Below, piece by piece: positions 9,601-17,637 of a stretch of 64,000 nucleotides of DNA; positions within the stretch are counted from its first letter, which is position 1, and every line of letters starts with the position of its first letter. The stretch is from Scleromatobacter humisilvae (GTDB lineage Bacteria > Pseudomonadota > Gammaproteobacteria > Burkholderiales > Burkholderiaceae_C): positions 62,001 to 126,000 of the forward strand of contig NZ_JAJLJH010000009.1 of the NCBI RefSeq assembly GCF_023231945.1. The letters are read 5' to 3'. Made by a program: the position numbers and the translations under genes. The notes under the pieces are model-generated. The model worked only from the letters and a program-made list of their open reading frames with translations. It ran no database searches and was not told where the DNA came from.

Positions 9601-10501
9601 CCTGTCCGACAACAAGCCGGCGACGAAGGCGAGCGCAAAGACCAAGGCCGCGCACAAGGCGGTGACCAAGGCCAACAACGAGATCAAGACGCTGCGCGGC
9701 CAGCGCAAGCCGCCGACGCCGGACGGCCGCGACCCGGTCGTGGACCAGAAGATCGAGGACAACTTCAAGCTCATCGCCGACAACCTGCCCCTGCTGATGT
9801 CCGGCGACAAGTGGGGCTCCGAGACGAACCCGGCGACGATCGTCTATCCGAAGAAGTCGGCCTCGATCTACCGGACCCTCTATCTGGGGCCGCGGGTGAG
9901 CGGACGCCTGAAGCAGTCGCTGCTGAAGGATGCGATGGGCCACAAGCGGGCCAAGGTCGCGGCGGGATTCGATCCGAAGGAGGAGATCCCCGCGCATGGC
10001 AACGCACTCAACGCATGGCTGGACAAGGGCGGTGTCGTCAAGGCGTACAAGCCCTTCGAGAGCCACCCCTGGCCGGACGGCGGCAGCTACGGCGGATCGT
10101 CCACGCTCGGTGTCGCGGCGCAGTTCCTGACGCAGGCCGGAACGAGCTTCGACTACGACCAGGGCGGCACGCCCGGTGGCAAGAAGCTCAACGATGCCCT
10201 CAAGAAGTTCGGCTATTTCGGCAGGGTCGACGGCGGCGAGGATTCGGACGGCGACCACATCCTCGAGGCCCAGCTGATCGGCAAGGCGAAGGCCGACCAG
10301 ATCCCCAACATGTGGCCGCTCGACAAGGGCGAGAACCGCCATGGCTTGTCGCTGGAGAAGAACTGCGAGACGACGGTCGAGGGCCGCAGCGACCTGAAGT
10401 TCAAGGGCATCGGAAATGCCGCGAGGTCCAAGGACGCCAAGCGCGAGAAGCGCTCGCAGGGCCTGCGCGTCATGATCAAGGGCACGGAGAACAGCCAATG
10501 A
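6674..10501 (+). CDS. Large modular eCIS-type cargo protein with C-terminal HNH-like putative nuclease domain
   Basis: This is a 1275-aa protein. Residues 1-130 are basic and disordered, with a Lys/Pro/Gly stretch at about 110-135. About 330-650 is charged and coiled-coil-like. About 628-910 is a chain of amphipathic and hydrophobic helices, including a GIFVPGAGIVKAVIG segment and an LLRLNGITDKI segment. This layout is familiar from very large effector-like proteins of contractile-injection loci. The C terminus looks like a separate toxin: Asp1194-His1195-Ile-Leu-Glu1198, then NMWPLD (1212-1217) and ENRH (1220-1223), the spacing of DH...NLWPLD...N HNH-type endonuclease toxins. No immunity gene is evident directly downstream. 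Nuclease activity is inferred, not shown. The ATG at 6674 overlaps the ATPase gene. Confidence 0.75.
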   Translation: MAGVTHARQPRPVETVRIAASARAQAQAQGQARPAPSFADPRASTLLTSRNVASTPAGDKRVFRSRDGKNIELPDDMSYEQAAQLERDALSAQAHLGKGPPPQPVPEVRKPADKKPKKNAGKGERPKHGPGGKGGAAPRTARVTARVDVPGGKVAQYLVGKARPVFARGAAALGVLSRHEQTHENAAQKVHEAEKAVVIPPSEGQSRGNAVQVDAVKARPEPRIDPSKGDSTLQASLQENVPRTIEDVDNFKRDMKAQHTGADVLQSMQVDKNAVVGTFSEMEHTPQPVPPEHAPEALPAPESAPGTGNMNLGRDAIAPLQPEHTDMSTFSREADGKLKEEGVTQEQLDMVDSGDLATANADKKKLDRDVRAAPGEMGKQVQQEAKRVDTELANEEREQRGKIVAHRKQGLGVASQKQKHAKSALEKKRDEVAAHINGVYTRAQAKVKSRLDALEQSSMKRFDDGNERASRVFEDTVKREIEAFKDDRYDGWFGWARRAKDWLLGMDDLPGVKAIFDRNRATFVSTIDHLVADITADNQRTIAECREELARARTEIADYVAKLGPSLRDIGKATANDVNGKLEQLDGFIRKREEDLQQKLADKQQAAIKAIDDKIEKMKDAMSGALSKLGKLLLWAAKKFFTWALQQFGYSLSEIEGIISKGAAVLKAIFTKPIVFVKNLMAAAIQGFRQFGANFLKHLKDALFEWLTGAIEGLVLPSTWDFKGIIGVALQMIGVSYANVRRHMVAVMGETVVVGLEKSFKLVKTLVTEGPMAAWEQLQEMAAEMRDAFVQALKDFIRDKIIMAAIEWVVGIFVPGAGIVKAVIGIYDTVVFFVQKAKDIIEMVGRFLGSIGEIAAGNIGAAADAMEAGLARGLVLVINFLARLLRLNGITDKIRKGIEKIRAKVDSTIEKVVKWIWEKAKAVFGNIKAGVKAFIGWWKQEAKFTADGESHRLFFSGDAKSAQLKVASTEKSLDDFLSDNKPATKASAKTKAAHKAVTKANNEIKTLRGQRKPPTPDGRDPVVDQKIEDNFKLIADNLPLLMSGDKWGSETNPATIVYPKKSASIYRTLYLGPRVSGRLKQSLLKDAMGHKRAKVAAGFDPKEEIPAHGNALNAWLDKGGVVKAYKPFESHPWPDGGSYGGSSTLGVAAQFLTQAGTSFDYDQGGTPGGKKLNDALKKFGYFGRVDGGEDSDGDHILEAQLIGKAKADQIPNMWPLDKGENRHGLSLEKNCETTVEGRSDLKFKGIGNAARSKDAKREKRSQGLRVMIKGTENSQ

Positions 10502-13500
10502 GCGACCGCTCCTTGGACGCCTTCGCCGGCAGCCAGCCCGGCTCGACCATCGTCGTCTGCGGCTGCGGCCCCTCGCTGAACGACCTCCCCGACCCGCGCG
10601 CGCTGCTCACCATCGGCGTCAACGACGTCGGCCGCCTGTTCGATCCGACGTGGCTGGTGGTGGTCAATCCGCCGAACCAGTTCACCGCGGACCGCTTCCG
10701 CCACGTGCAGGCGTCGCGGGCGCAGGCGCTGTTCACGCAGCTCGATCTCGGGCCGGTGCAGCCGCCGGTGGTGCGCTTCAAGCTTGGCAGGTTCGGCGGC
10801 ACCGAGGACGCCGGCACCGACACGCTGCACTACACGCAGAACTCGCCCTATGTCGCGGTGTGCCTGGCCGCGCTGATGGGCGCGCGGCGCATCGGGCTGA
10901 TCGGCGTCGACTTCGTGGACGACCACTTCTTCGCGCGCACCGGCCGGCATGCGCTGGCGCCGCGGCTGCGCGAGATCGACGAGCAGTACGGCCGGCTCGC
11001 CGCCGCGCTGCGGGGGCGCGGCGTCGAGCTCGTCAACATGAGCGCGCGCAGCCGCCTGCAGTCGCTGGCGCGCGTCGGCGCGGATTGGGCGACGCGGCAC
11101 GAGGACGCCGCCGCGGCCCCGAATGCGAGCGGCGAGCCGCGCCTGCGCATCGTCTCGTACGCCACCACGCCCGTGGCCGGCGTGCCCGCGATCCTGGCCC
11201 GCTGCATCGCGCACGCGACGCCGCATGCCGCGCGCTGCGTCTGGGCCGCCGACGGCTACGGCAACGGCGTCGTGTTCGACGGCGACGTCAACTGGGGCCG
11301 CGCGCCGGCGCAGGCGACGGCCCTGCTGGCGGAGGCCGACGTCGTCATCGTGCACAACGGCAAGGTCGACCCGTCGCACCAGCGCCTGCTCGCCGGCAAG
11401 CGCGTGGTGACGATGGCGCACAACTACGGCTGGAACGTCGACATGCAGTTCGTGCGCCAGGGCCAGCCGGGCGTCGTCGTGGGCCAGTACCAGGCCACGC
11501 TGCCGGAGTTCGTCGGCTGGCACGTGGTGCCCAACCCCCTGCCGTTGTGGGAACCGGGCTTCTCGCCGGAAGCCAAGGGCGACGGCATCGTCATCGCGTA
11601 CACGCCGTCCGGCAAGCACGAGCGCTACCCGGCCGGCCATCGACTGTTCTGGCACGCGAAGGGCTACGACACGACGATGCGCGCGCTCGACCGCCTCGCC
11701 GGCCGGCCCGGCGTGAGCGTGCTCTCCACGCGCCAGGGCGAGGTGAGCCACGCGCAGTCGCTCGCGATGAAGCGCGCGGCGCACATCGTGATCGACGAGT
11801 GCGCCACCGGCAGCTACCACCGCAACAGCCTCGAGGGACTTGCCGCGGGCTGCGTGGTCGTCAACGGACTCGGCCTGCTGCCGGGCGTCGAACACGCGCT
11901 CGCGCGCTGCGCGCCGGGCGCGCCACCCGCGCCCTTCGTGCGATGCGGGCTGGCCGCGCTGCCCGCCACGCTGGCGGCTCTCGTCGACCAGGGCCCGCAG
12001 GCGCTGCAGGCCGCAGGCGCGCTCAACCGCGCCTGGATGGAGCGTCACTGGCAGTTCGGCGACCAATGGGCCGCGTCCTGGCGCGCGGCCTGCCGGCCAG
12101 CGACACGGCCCGCGGCGCTGCCCGCCCCATCCGCCGCGCGCGCGATCGCGCGCCAACCCGCACGGCCGGCCGTCGTGCGCCTCGCGAAAGGAACTGCGAT
12201 GACGACCGACAACAGCGCGGCGGAGAGCGTCTCCGTGGTGATCCCGCACGGCGGCCGCGAGCGCCTGCCGCATCTCGCGGCGGTGCTGGCGACGCTGCGA
12301 CAGCGCGCGGGCATCGCGGAAGTGATCGTCGTCGAACTGGGGCCGGTGCCGCTGGTGGCCGACCTCGCGCGCCGCTGGCAGGTCGCGCACCTGTTCGTCC
12401 GCCACGACGGCGCCTTCGAACGCGCACGCGCGCTCAACGCGGCGCTGCCGGTCACCCGTGGCCGCCTGTTGCTGTGGCTGGACAACGACCTGCTGCCGCC
12501 ACCCGATTTCGTGCCGCGCGCCGCGCAGGAGCTGCGGGCGCGCGGCCTCGACGTGCTGCTGCCGTACACGGCGGTGCGCTACCTGCGCGAGCCCGACTCG
12601 GCGGCCGTGATGCGCGGCGCGGCCGATCCGCAGCAATGCGTCCCGCGCAACGTGATGGCCTCGGCCACGTCGGCCTCCGGCGGCGCGTGCCTGGTGCGGC
12701 GCGAGTTCCTCGAGCGCCACGGCGGCCTCGTCGAGGGCTTCCGCGGCTGGGGCGGCGAGGACAACGCCTGGGTCCACAAGGCCTCGCTGCTCGGACGCTT
12801 CGCGCGCACCTCGCGCAGGGACCAGCACCTGGTCCACCTGCACCACGCGCGCTCCAACGGCACCGAGACGGGCAGCGCGGCGGCGGCCAACCCGCACTAC
12901 GCCGCCAACGTCGCCCTGATGCAGCGGGTGTGCGCCACGCGGGACGCCGCGCGGTTCGCGCGCGACTTCCCGGCCACGCCGCCGGCCCCCGGCGAACTTG
13001 CGCGCTTCGATGCGGTGCCCGACCCGTCGACCTCCGCCGACCCGCCGGTCTGGACATACTGGGAAGGCCCGCTGCCGGACTGGATCGCCGACTGCCAGGC
13101 CTCCATCGTCGCCGCCGCGCCCCACGCGCGCGTGCTCACGCCGGAGAGCTTCGACCTCCTGTGGGACGCCGATCGCGACATCGACCTCTCGCGACTGCAG
13201 CCCGCGCACCGCGCCGACTTCATCCGCGCCTTCTTGCTGCAGCGCCACGGCGGGCTGTGGGTGGACGCCGATTGCCTCGTGATGCAGCCGCTGCAGCCGG
13301 TGCTCGCGCTCGTGGCCGGGCATGACTTCGTCGGGCACCGCGAGCGCTCGGGGCTGGCGTCGAACGGCTTCATCGGCGCGCGCCGCGGCAGCCGCATCGC
13401 CGCGCGCTTCTACGACCGCGTGAGCCAGCGCCTGCGGCAGCCGGACCCGCTGGGCTGGACGTCCATCGGCTCGGAGCCGCTGAACGCCGTGCTGGCCGAA

Positions 13501-14442
13501 CAGCCGCAGGACTGGCACGAGCTGCCGTGCGAGCGCGTGCAGCCCGTGTGCTGGAGCACGCCGGAGAAGTTCTTCGTCCGCGCCGACGCGCAGGCGCATC
13601 GCCGCGCCTTCGACGAGAGCGCGCTGTGCTACATGCTGTCCAACACGTCGATCAAGCGCCATCAGGCGGCGCATCCGGGCGCGCGGCTCGACGCCGCCGA
13701 CACGTTCTTCTCGTACGTGCGCGGGCGTTCGATGCGCCCGTCGACCGCGCCGCCGCAGGACAACGCGTATGCCCGCACCTTCGCCGCGCACGCCGCGATC
13801 TATGCGCGCCATCGGCTGGAATCGGCCTCCGGGCCCGGGTCGACGCTGGCGCAGACGGGCGAGCTGCGCGAACGCCTGCCGCTCGCGCTGCAGCATCTGG
13901 GCATCGAGTCGCTGCTGGACGCGCCGTGCGGCGACTTCAACTGGATGCGCCACGTGGCGACCGGCGTGGCGAGCTATGTCGGCGTCGATGTCGACGCGCG
14001 GACGGTCGCCGAGCTGCAACGCGCGCACGGTTCGCCGCGGCGCCGCTTCGTCGCCTGCGACGTCACGCGCGACGCCCTGCCGCGCGCCGACGCCATCTTC
14101 TGCCGCGACCTGCTGCCGCACCTGTCCTTCGCCGAGATCGCGCAGGTGCTCGCGAATTTCCGCCGCAGCGGAGCCACCTGGCTGCTGACCACGACCTTCA
14201 CGGGACCGCGGCCCAACGTCGACACCTCCGACTGCAACTGGCGCACGCTGAACCTGGCGCTCGCGCCCTTCGGCTTCCCCGCGCCCACGCTGCTGCTGGA
14301 CGAGCGCTGCAGCGAGGTCGGCGGCGCCTATCGCGACAAGAGCATCGCGGCCTGGCGGCTCGACGAGTTGCCCATCTGGTCGCCCGTCGAATGCGAACTG
14401 GCGTCCATGGCCGAAGGCGCCGTCGTCGACCACCCTGCCTGA
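10498..14442 (+). CDS. Five-domain glycan enzyme: sialyltransferase-like, GT-B-like, GT2, GT32-like, methyltransferase
   Basis: This is a 1314-aa cytoplasmic protein whose ATG overlaps the previous stop (ATGA). Residues about 15-190 resemble the DUF115/CgtA-like sialyltransferase fold (VCGCGPSLNDL, then NSPYVAVCLAALMGARRIGLIGVD... in part). About 215-540 look like a GT-B glycosyltransferase, with a HRNSLEGLAAGCVVVNGLG donor-site motif. A Pro/Ala/Arg linker leads to a GT2 module from 568 (VSVVIPHGGRERL, WLDNDL as DXD, GWGGEDNAW near 751). About 849-1100 is GT32-like (WTYWEGPLPDW; WVDADC near 920). About 1115-1300 is a class I SAM methyltransferase (LLDAPCGDFNW near 1139). It probably builds or caps a surface glycan or glycosylates a protein; the substrate is unknown. 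Confidence 0.82.
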   Translation: MSDRSLDAFAGSQPGSTIVVCGCGPSLNDLPDPRALLTIGVNDVGRLFDPTWLVVVNPPNQFTADRFRHVQASRAQALFTQLDLGPVQPPVVRFKLGRFGGTEDAGTDTLHYTQNSPYVAVCLAALMGARRIGLIGVDFVDDHFFARTGRHALAPRLREIDEQYGRLAAALRGRGVELVNMSARSRLQSLARVGADWATRHEDAAAAPNASGEPRLRIVSYATTPVAGVPAILARCIAHATPHAARCVWAADGYGNGVVFDGDVNWGRAPAQATALLAEADVVIVHNGKVDPSHQRLLAGKRVVTMAHNYGWNVDMQFVRQGQPGVVVGQYQATLPEFVGWHVVPNPLPLWEPGFSPEAKGDGIVIAYTPSGKHERYPAGHRLFWHAKGYDTTMRALDRLAGRPGVSVLSTRQGEVSHAQSLAMKRAAHIVIDECATGSYHRNSLEGLAAGCVVVNGLGLLPGVEHALARCAPGAPPAPFVRCGLAALPATLAALVDQGPQALQAAGALNRAWMERHWQFGDQWAASWRAACRPATRPAALPAPSAARAIARQPARPAVVRLAKGTAMTTDNSAAESVSVVIPHGGRERLPHLAAVLATLRQRAGIAEVIVVELGPVPLVADLARRWQVAHLFVRHDGAFERARALNAALPVTRGRLLLWLDNDLLPPPDFVPRAAQELRARGLDVLLPYTAVRYLREPDSAAVMRGAADPQQCVPRNVMASATSASGGACLVRREFLERHGGLVEGFRGWGGEDNAWVHKASLLGRFARTSRRDQHLVHLHHARSNGTETGSAAAANPHYAANVALMQRVCATRDAARFARDFPATPPAPGELARFDAVPDPSTSADPPVWTYWEGPLPDWIADCQASIVAAAPHARVLTPESFDLLWDADRDIDLSRLQPAHRADFIRAFLLQRHGGLWVDADCLVMQPLQPVLALVAGHDFVGHRERSGLASNGFIGARRGSRIAARFYDRVSQRLRQPDPLGWTSIGSEPLNAVLAEQPQDWHELPCERVQPVCWSTPEKFFVRADAQAHRRAFDESALCYMLSNTSIKRHQAAHPGARLDAADTFFSYVRGRSMRPSTAPPQDNAYARTFAAHAAIYARHRLESASGPGSTLAQTGELRERLPLALQHLGIESLLDAPCGDFNWMRHVATGVASYVGVDVDARTVAELQRAHGSPRRRFVACDVTRDALPRADAIFCRDLLPHLSFAEIAQVLANFRRSGATWLLTTTFTGPRPNVDTSDCNWRTLNLALAPFGFPAPTLLLDERCSEVGGAYRDKSIAAWRLDELPIWSPVECELASMAEGAVVDHPA
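12187..12201 (+). promoter_or_regulatory. Internal ribosome site and in-frame ATG inside the glycan enzyme gene
   Basis: AAAGGA at 12187-12192 sits 6 bases before an ATG at 12199 that is in frame with the large glycan enzyme (codon 568). It lies exactly at the junction between the low-complexity linker and the GT2 module. This is as good a start signal as that of most separate genes here, so either a shorter GT2-GT32-methyltransferase product is made or it is the relic of two genes that fused. Confidence 0.5.
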
Positions 14443-14451
14443 CAGGAGAGA

Positions 14452-15609
14452 ATGGGCGCGAGACCGCCCATGCGCCGACGCCCCTTCCTCACGAGCCTGC
14501 CGCTCGCCCTGCTTGCCGCGCGCACCGGCGCCGCGGTGCCGGACGCCGCACCGCTGGGCGTGACGCACCGCGCGCTGCGCTTTCCGGCGGATCACGGCGC
14601 GCATCCCGACACGCACATCGAGTGGTGGTACGTGACGGGCTGGCTCGGCGCGGGCGCGGGCCAGGCCGGCGCGCCGAAGCCCGAGTTCGGCTTCCAGGTC
14701 ACCTTCTTCCGCACCCGGACCGGACTCGCCGAGACCTCGGCCAGCCGATTCGCCGCGCGCCAGTTGGTGTTCGCGCACGTCGCCCTGACCGACCTCGCGG
14801 CCGGCGCCCACGGCGGCGGCCTGATGCACGACCAGCGCGCCGCCCGCGAGGGCCTTGGCCTCGTGCAGACGCCGGCGGCGGCCGGATCGCAGGTCGTGCA
14901 GTTGCGCGACTGGTCGCTGCAACGTCCCACGGCGGCCACGCCGGACGCCGCCACCGCCCTGCGCATCGCCGTGCGCAGCGATCGCTTCGCGCTCACCCTC
15001 GACCTCGCCGGCACGCAGCCCATCCTCCTCCAGGGCGACGCCGGTTATTCGCAGAAGGGCCCCGATCCGCGACAGGCCAGCCACTACTACAGCGAACCGC
15101 AGCTGGCGGTGCGTGGACGCGTCGAGCGCGCGGGCGCGCCCGTGCGTGACGTCCGCGGGCGTGCGTGGCTCGACCACGAATGGAGCAACGAGCTGCTGCC
15201 CTCCGAGGCCGTCGGCTGGGACTGGGTCGGCTTCAACCTTCTCGACGGCGCCGCGCTGATGGCCTTCCGCCTGCGCCGCGCCGACGGCAGCGCGCTGTGG
15301 GCCGGGGGCTCGCTGCGCGACGCGGCCGGCAGGCTGCGCGTGTTCGGCGCGGGCGACGTGCGCTTCGAGCCGCTGCGACGATGGACGAGCCCGCGCACGC
15401 AGGCCGCCTACCCCGTCGAGTGGACGCTGGCGACGCCCGCAGGACGCTGGCGCGTGGTCACGTTGCAGGACGACCAGGAACTCGACAGTCGCGATTCCAC
15501 GGGCTCGGTCTACTGGGAAGGCATCTCGGCGCTGCACGACGACGCCGGGAGCGTCGCCGGCTACGGCTATCTCGAATTGACGGGCTACTCCGGCAAATTG
15601 CGCCTGTAG
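14452..15609 (+). CDS. Exported CrtC/AttH-like lipocalin-type protein
   Basis: This is a 385-aa protein of the predicted secreted hydrolase family (COG5621-like, CrtC N-terminal and lipocalin-9 folds). Family landmarks include HIEWWYVTGWL near residue 48, LVFAHVALTD and a later RAWLDHEWS. The N terminus RRRPFLTSLPLALLAA contains RRPFL, a twin-arginine-type signal, so a folded periplasmic product is likely. Relatives are named after carotenoid 1,2-hydratase, but no carotenoid genes are nearby, so that activity should not be assumed. The ribosome site AGGAG overlaps the stop region of the glycan enzyme; the ATG at 14452 is close to it, and the ATG at 14470 is an alternative start. Members usually accompany an Att-type ABC transporter, which is absent here. 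Confidence 0.75.
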   Translation: MGARPPMRRRPFLTSLPLALLAARTGAAVPDAAPLGVTHRALRFPADHGAHPDTHIEWWYVTGWLGAGAGQAGAPKPEFGFQVTFFRTRTGLAETSASRFAARQLVFAHVALTDLAAGAHGGGLMHDQRAAREGLGLVQTPAAAGSQVVQLRDWSLQRPTAATPDAATALRIAVRSDRFALTLDLAGTQPILLQGDAGYSQKGPDPRQASHYYSEPQLAVRGRVERAGAPVRDVRGRAWLDHEWSNELLPSEAVGWDWVGFNLLDGAALMAFRLRRADGSALWAGGSLRDAAGRLRVFGAGDVRFEPLRRWTSPRTQAAYPVEWTLATPAGRWRVVTLQDDQELDSRDSTGSVYWEGISALHDDAGSVAGYGYLELTGYSGKLRL

Positions 15610-15723
15610 CGACGCGGGGCTATTCGCGACACGGCACACTGCCGGGGACGGCGCGTGTCGCGCGCGCCGGCACGCCATGGGCACAGGCGTTGCCGCGACG
15701 GGATCCACTTTGCAGGAGAACCC

Positions 15724-15969
15724 ATGAAAGCGCAGGACAACTCGACCGATCCGCAACACATCTACCGCCAGCTCAAGCTGGGCCTCGGCCACGAACTGGT
15801 CAACGACGGCAACGTCTTCGAACTGATGGCCCTGGCGCAGAAGGATGGCAACCAGTTGCTGGCGACCGAGCTGCGCGAATGGCAGGCCCCTTGCAGCGAC
15901 TCCAACGACGGCCCGCGGCCGACGATGGTGCCCACGCGCGGCTTCAACAAGGACAACGCGAAACATTGA
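15724..15969 (+). CDS. Small hypothetical protein
   Basis: This is an 81-aa protein starting at ATG 15724 behind a good AGGAG site (15713-15717). The N-terminal half is helical and amphipathic (IYRQLKLGLGHELV, then VFELMALAQKDG), and the C-terminal third is polar and Pro/Asn-rich. There is no signal peptide, membrane segment or cysteine cluster. I do not recognise the family. Its strong ribosome site and normal coding composition support it as a real gene. Confidence 0.6.
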   Translation: MKAQDNSTDPQHIYRQLKLGLGHELVNDGNVFELMALAQKDGNQLLATELREWQAPCSDSNDGPRPTMVPTRGFNKDNAKH

Positions 15970-16191
15970 CCGCCGAGGCGGGCGATGCCGAAGCCGGCAT
16001 CCGCCGGCCGGAAAGCGTCGTGCATCGGTGGCCGCGTCGGGTGTGCGGCGAGACCATGAACAGCTCCCTGTCGTCGACTTGCGCGGCCCTGTCGGCCCGC
16101 GCCGCAGACCGTCGCACGCCCGTGGCGGCGCGTCGATCGCGGGCGTAATCTGCAGCCATCGATCAACGCCTTCCCCTCACAGGAGCACACC

Positions 16192-16554
16192 ATGTCAGAC
16201 AGCGACGAACTCGGCAAGCTGGCCGACCTCCATCAACGCGGCGTCCTCTCGGACGACGAGTTCGCGCGCGCCAAGGCGCGCGTCCTCAACGGCATGCCGT
16301 CGTCGGCCCGCACGAGCCCGCCGGTCAGCGCGCTGAACCAGTTCCGCCGCAGCCTCAGCGACCGCTGGCTGGGCGGCGTCTGCGGCGGCATTGCGCAGGC
16401 GACGGGCGTGCCGTCGTGGGTCTGGCGCCTGGTCTTCACGTTCGGGATCGTCTTCGCCGGCTGCGGCCTTGCGCTGTACGTCCTGCTGTGGATCCTGGTG
16501 CCGCAGGAACAGCTGTACCTGCCGGCCCCCAGCGACACGATGCACGCGGGCTGA
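16192..16554 (+). CDS. SHOCT + PspC domain membrane protein
   Basis: This is a 120-aa inner-membrane protein. Residues 5-33 form a SHOCT (short C-terminal-type) helical motif, LADLHQRGVLSDDEFARAKARVL. Residues about 50-110 are a PspC domain: basic start, WLGGVCGGIAQATGVP, then a transmembrane pair ending in WILVPQE. PspC-domain proteins sense envelope stress in the phage-shock response, but the pspA/pspB partners are not here, so the role is only suggested. AGGAG at 16180-16184 gives a clear start. Confidence 0.85.
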   Translation: MSDSDELGKLADLHQRGVLSDDEFARAKARVLNGMPSSARTSPPVSALNQFRRSLSDRWLGGVCGGIAQATGVPSWVWRLVFTFGIVFAGCGLALYVLLWILVPQEQLYLPAPSDTMHAG

Positions 16555-16623
16555 GTGCCTGTGCGCAGGCCCCGCGCGGCGCCCGCGTCGCGTGGGACAC
16601 TCGCGCCAAGGAGAGCTCCCACG

Positions 16624-17031
16624 ATGATCCAGATCCGCGACATCGACCACCTCGTGCTGCGCGTGGTCGACCTGCCCGCCATGCTGCGCTTCTATTGCGA
16701 CGGCCTGGGCTGCCGCATCGAGCGGCGCCAGGACGAGATCGGCCTGATCCAGCTGCGCGCGGGCCGCTCGATGCTGGATCTTGTCCCGGTCGACGGCAAG
16801 CTGGGCCGCGCCGGCGGCGCGGCGCCCGGCCGCGAGGGCCGCAACCTCGACCACCTGTGCTTTCGCGTCGACCCCTTCGACGAGCCGGCGCTGCGCGCGC
16901 ATCTCGCATCGCTGGACATCGCCGCCGGCCCCACCGAACCGCGCTACGGCGCCGAAGGCGAAGGGCCGTCGATCTACCTGAGCGATCCGGAGGGCAACGT
17001 CGTCGAGCTGAAGGGGCCGCCCTTCGCGTGA
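16624..17031 (+). CDS. VOC (glyoxalase/bleomycin-resistance) family protein
   Basis: This is a 135-aa protein with the paired beta-alpha-beta-beta-beta modules of the vicinal oxygen chelate fold. Candidate metal ligands are His in IDHLVLRV (first strand), His in NLDHLCFRV (start of the second module) and Glu in GNVVELKG at the end. Such proteins bind a divalent metal and act as glyoxalase-, dioxygenase- or antibiotic-binding-type enzymes; the substrate cannot be told. An AAGGAGAG site precedes the ATG at 16624. An upstream in-frame start would reach back to the PspC gene stop and is less likely. Confidence 0.85.
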   Translation: MIQIRDIDHLVLRVVDLPAMLRFYCDGLGCRIERRQDEIGLIQLRAGRSMLDLVPVDGKLGRAGGAAPGREGRNLDHLCFRVDPFDEPALRAHLASLDIAAGPTEPRYGAEGEGPSIYLSDPEGNVVELKGPPFA

Positions 17032-17095
17032 GCGAGCGTGTCGCATCGACGGCGACACGCCTCCGGGAGGAGCATGGCGCACAGGCATTGCCGTC

Positions 17096-17554
17096 ATGCG
17101 ATCCGCACCGTCCAGCTCCCGAGCCCCCGCGGCGTCCCGGCCCGCGCGCCGCTGGCGTGCGCCGATGCGCAGGAGCACGCCCGTGCCGCGGCGCCGGCCG
17201 GGCTCGGCGCCGGCCGTCCTGCGCGGCATCGGCGCGCCGACGCTGGTGGCGGGCTGGATCGCCGCGGCCGTCGTGCTGGGCCAGGCGTCGACGACACCCG
17301 ACGCGGATGCCGTGGAGTACCAGATCGTCGAGGGCCACGTCTTTCCGATCACGCTGGCGCAATCCCGCCGCGAGCGGCAGTTCGTGCAACGCATGGACGG
17401 CGACATGGGCCTGTGGTTCGCGGAATTCGACGTCGGCCTCCGATCGATGCTGAGGCCGCCGCGGCTGGCCTGGACGCTGCTGGTCCTGTCCACGGCCATC
17501 GGCGTGGCCTGTCTCCACCTGGCGAAGCTGAGTGCCGAGGACACCGACGACTGA
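17096..17554 (+). CDS. Small two-helix membrane protein, unknown
   Basis: This is a 152-aa protein with a basic, Arg/Pro/Ser-rich N terminus and two hydrophobic helices (about residues 48-66, TLVAGWIAAAVVLG, and 124-144, WTLLVLSTAIGVACLHLA). About 55 residues between them are probably periplasmic. The family is not recognised. The start is uncertain: ATG 17096 gives the full length, ATG 17165 a shorter form closer to the first helix. The GGGAGGAG at 17066-17072 is better spaced for an ATG at 17074 in another frame, which reads into less protein-like sequence. Confidence 0.5.
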   Translation: MRSAPSSSRAPAASRPARRWRAPMRRSTPVPRRRPGSAPAVLRGIGAPTLVAGWIAAAVVLGQASTTPDADAVEYQIVEGHVFPITLAQSRRERQFVQRMDGDMGLWFAEFDVGLRSMLRPPRLAWTLLVLSTAIGVACLHLAKLSAEDTDD

Positions 17555-17637
17555 GCGCCGGCCTCGAACAGGAACAGCGGTTGCCGCAGCCGCTCATGGG
17601 CCGCGGCAGTTCGCGGCGCGCATCGACGGGAACCAAC

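Noticed and set aside
6449-15966. Very long open frames antisense to the cargo and glycan enzyme genes (over 1300 and 1900 codons)
   Set aside because: They mirror the codon structure of the sense genes in GC-rich DNA. The products are low-complexity Arg/Val/Leu/His-rich with no domain, and the sense frames have recognisable motifs throughout.
15970-16191. Short frames on both strands in the gap before the PspC gene
   Set aside because: No start with a ribosome site, no hydrophobic or motif content, and composition unlike neighbouring genes. I see nothing definite in this gap.
17074-17637. Frame starting at ATG 17074 and running into the RlpA-like gene
   Set aside because: It has a good ribosome site, but the product before the RlpA signal peptide is low-complexity and would bury the lipoprotein signal. 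The competing frame has two credible membrane helices.
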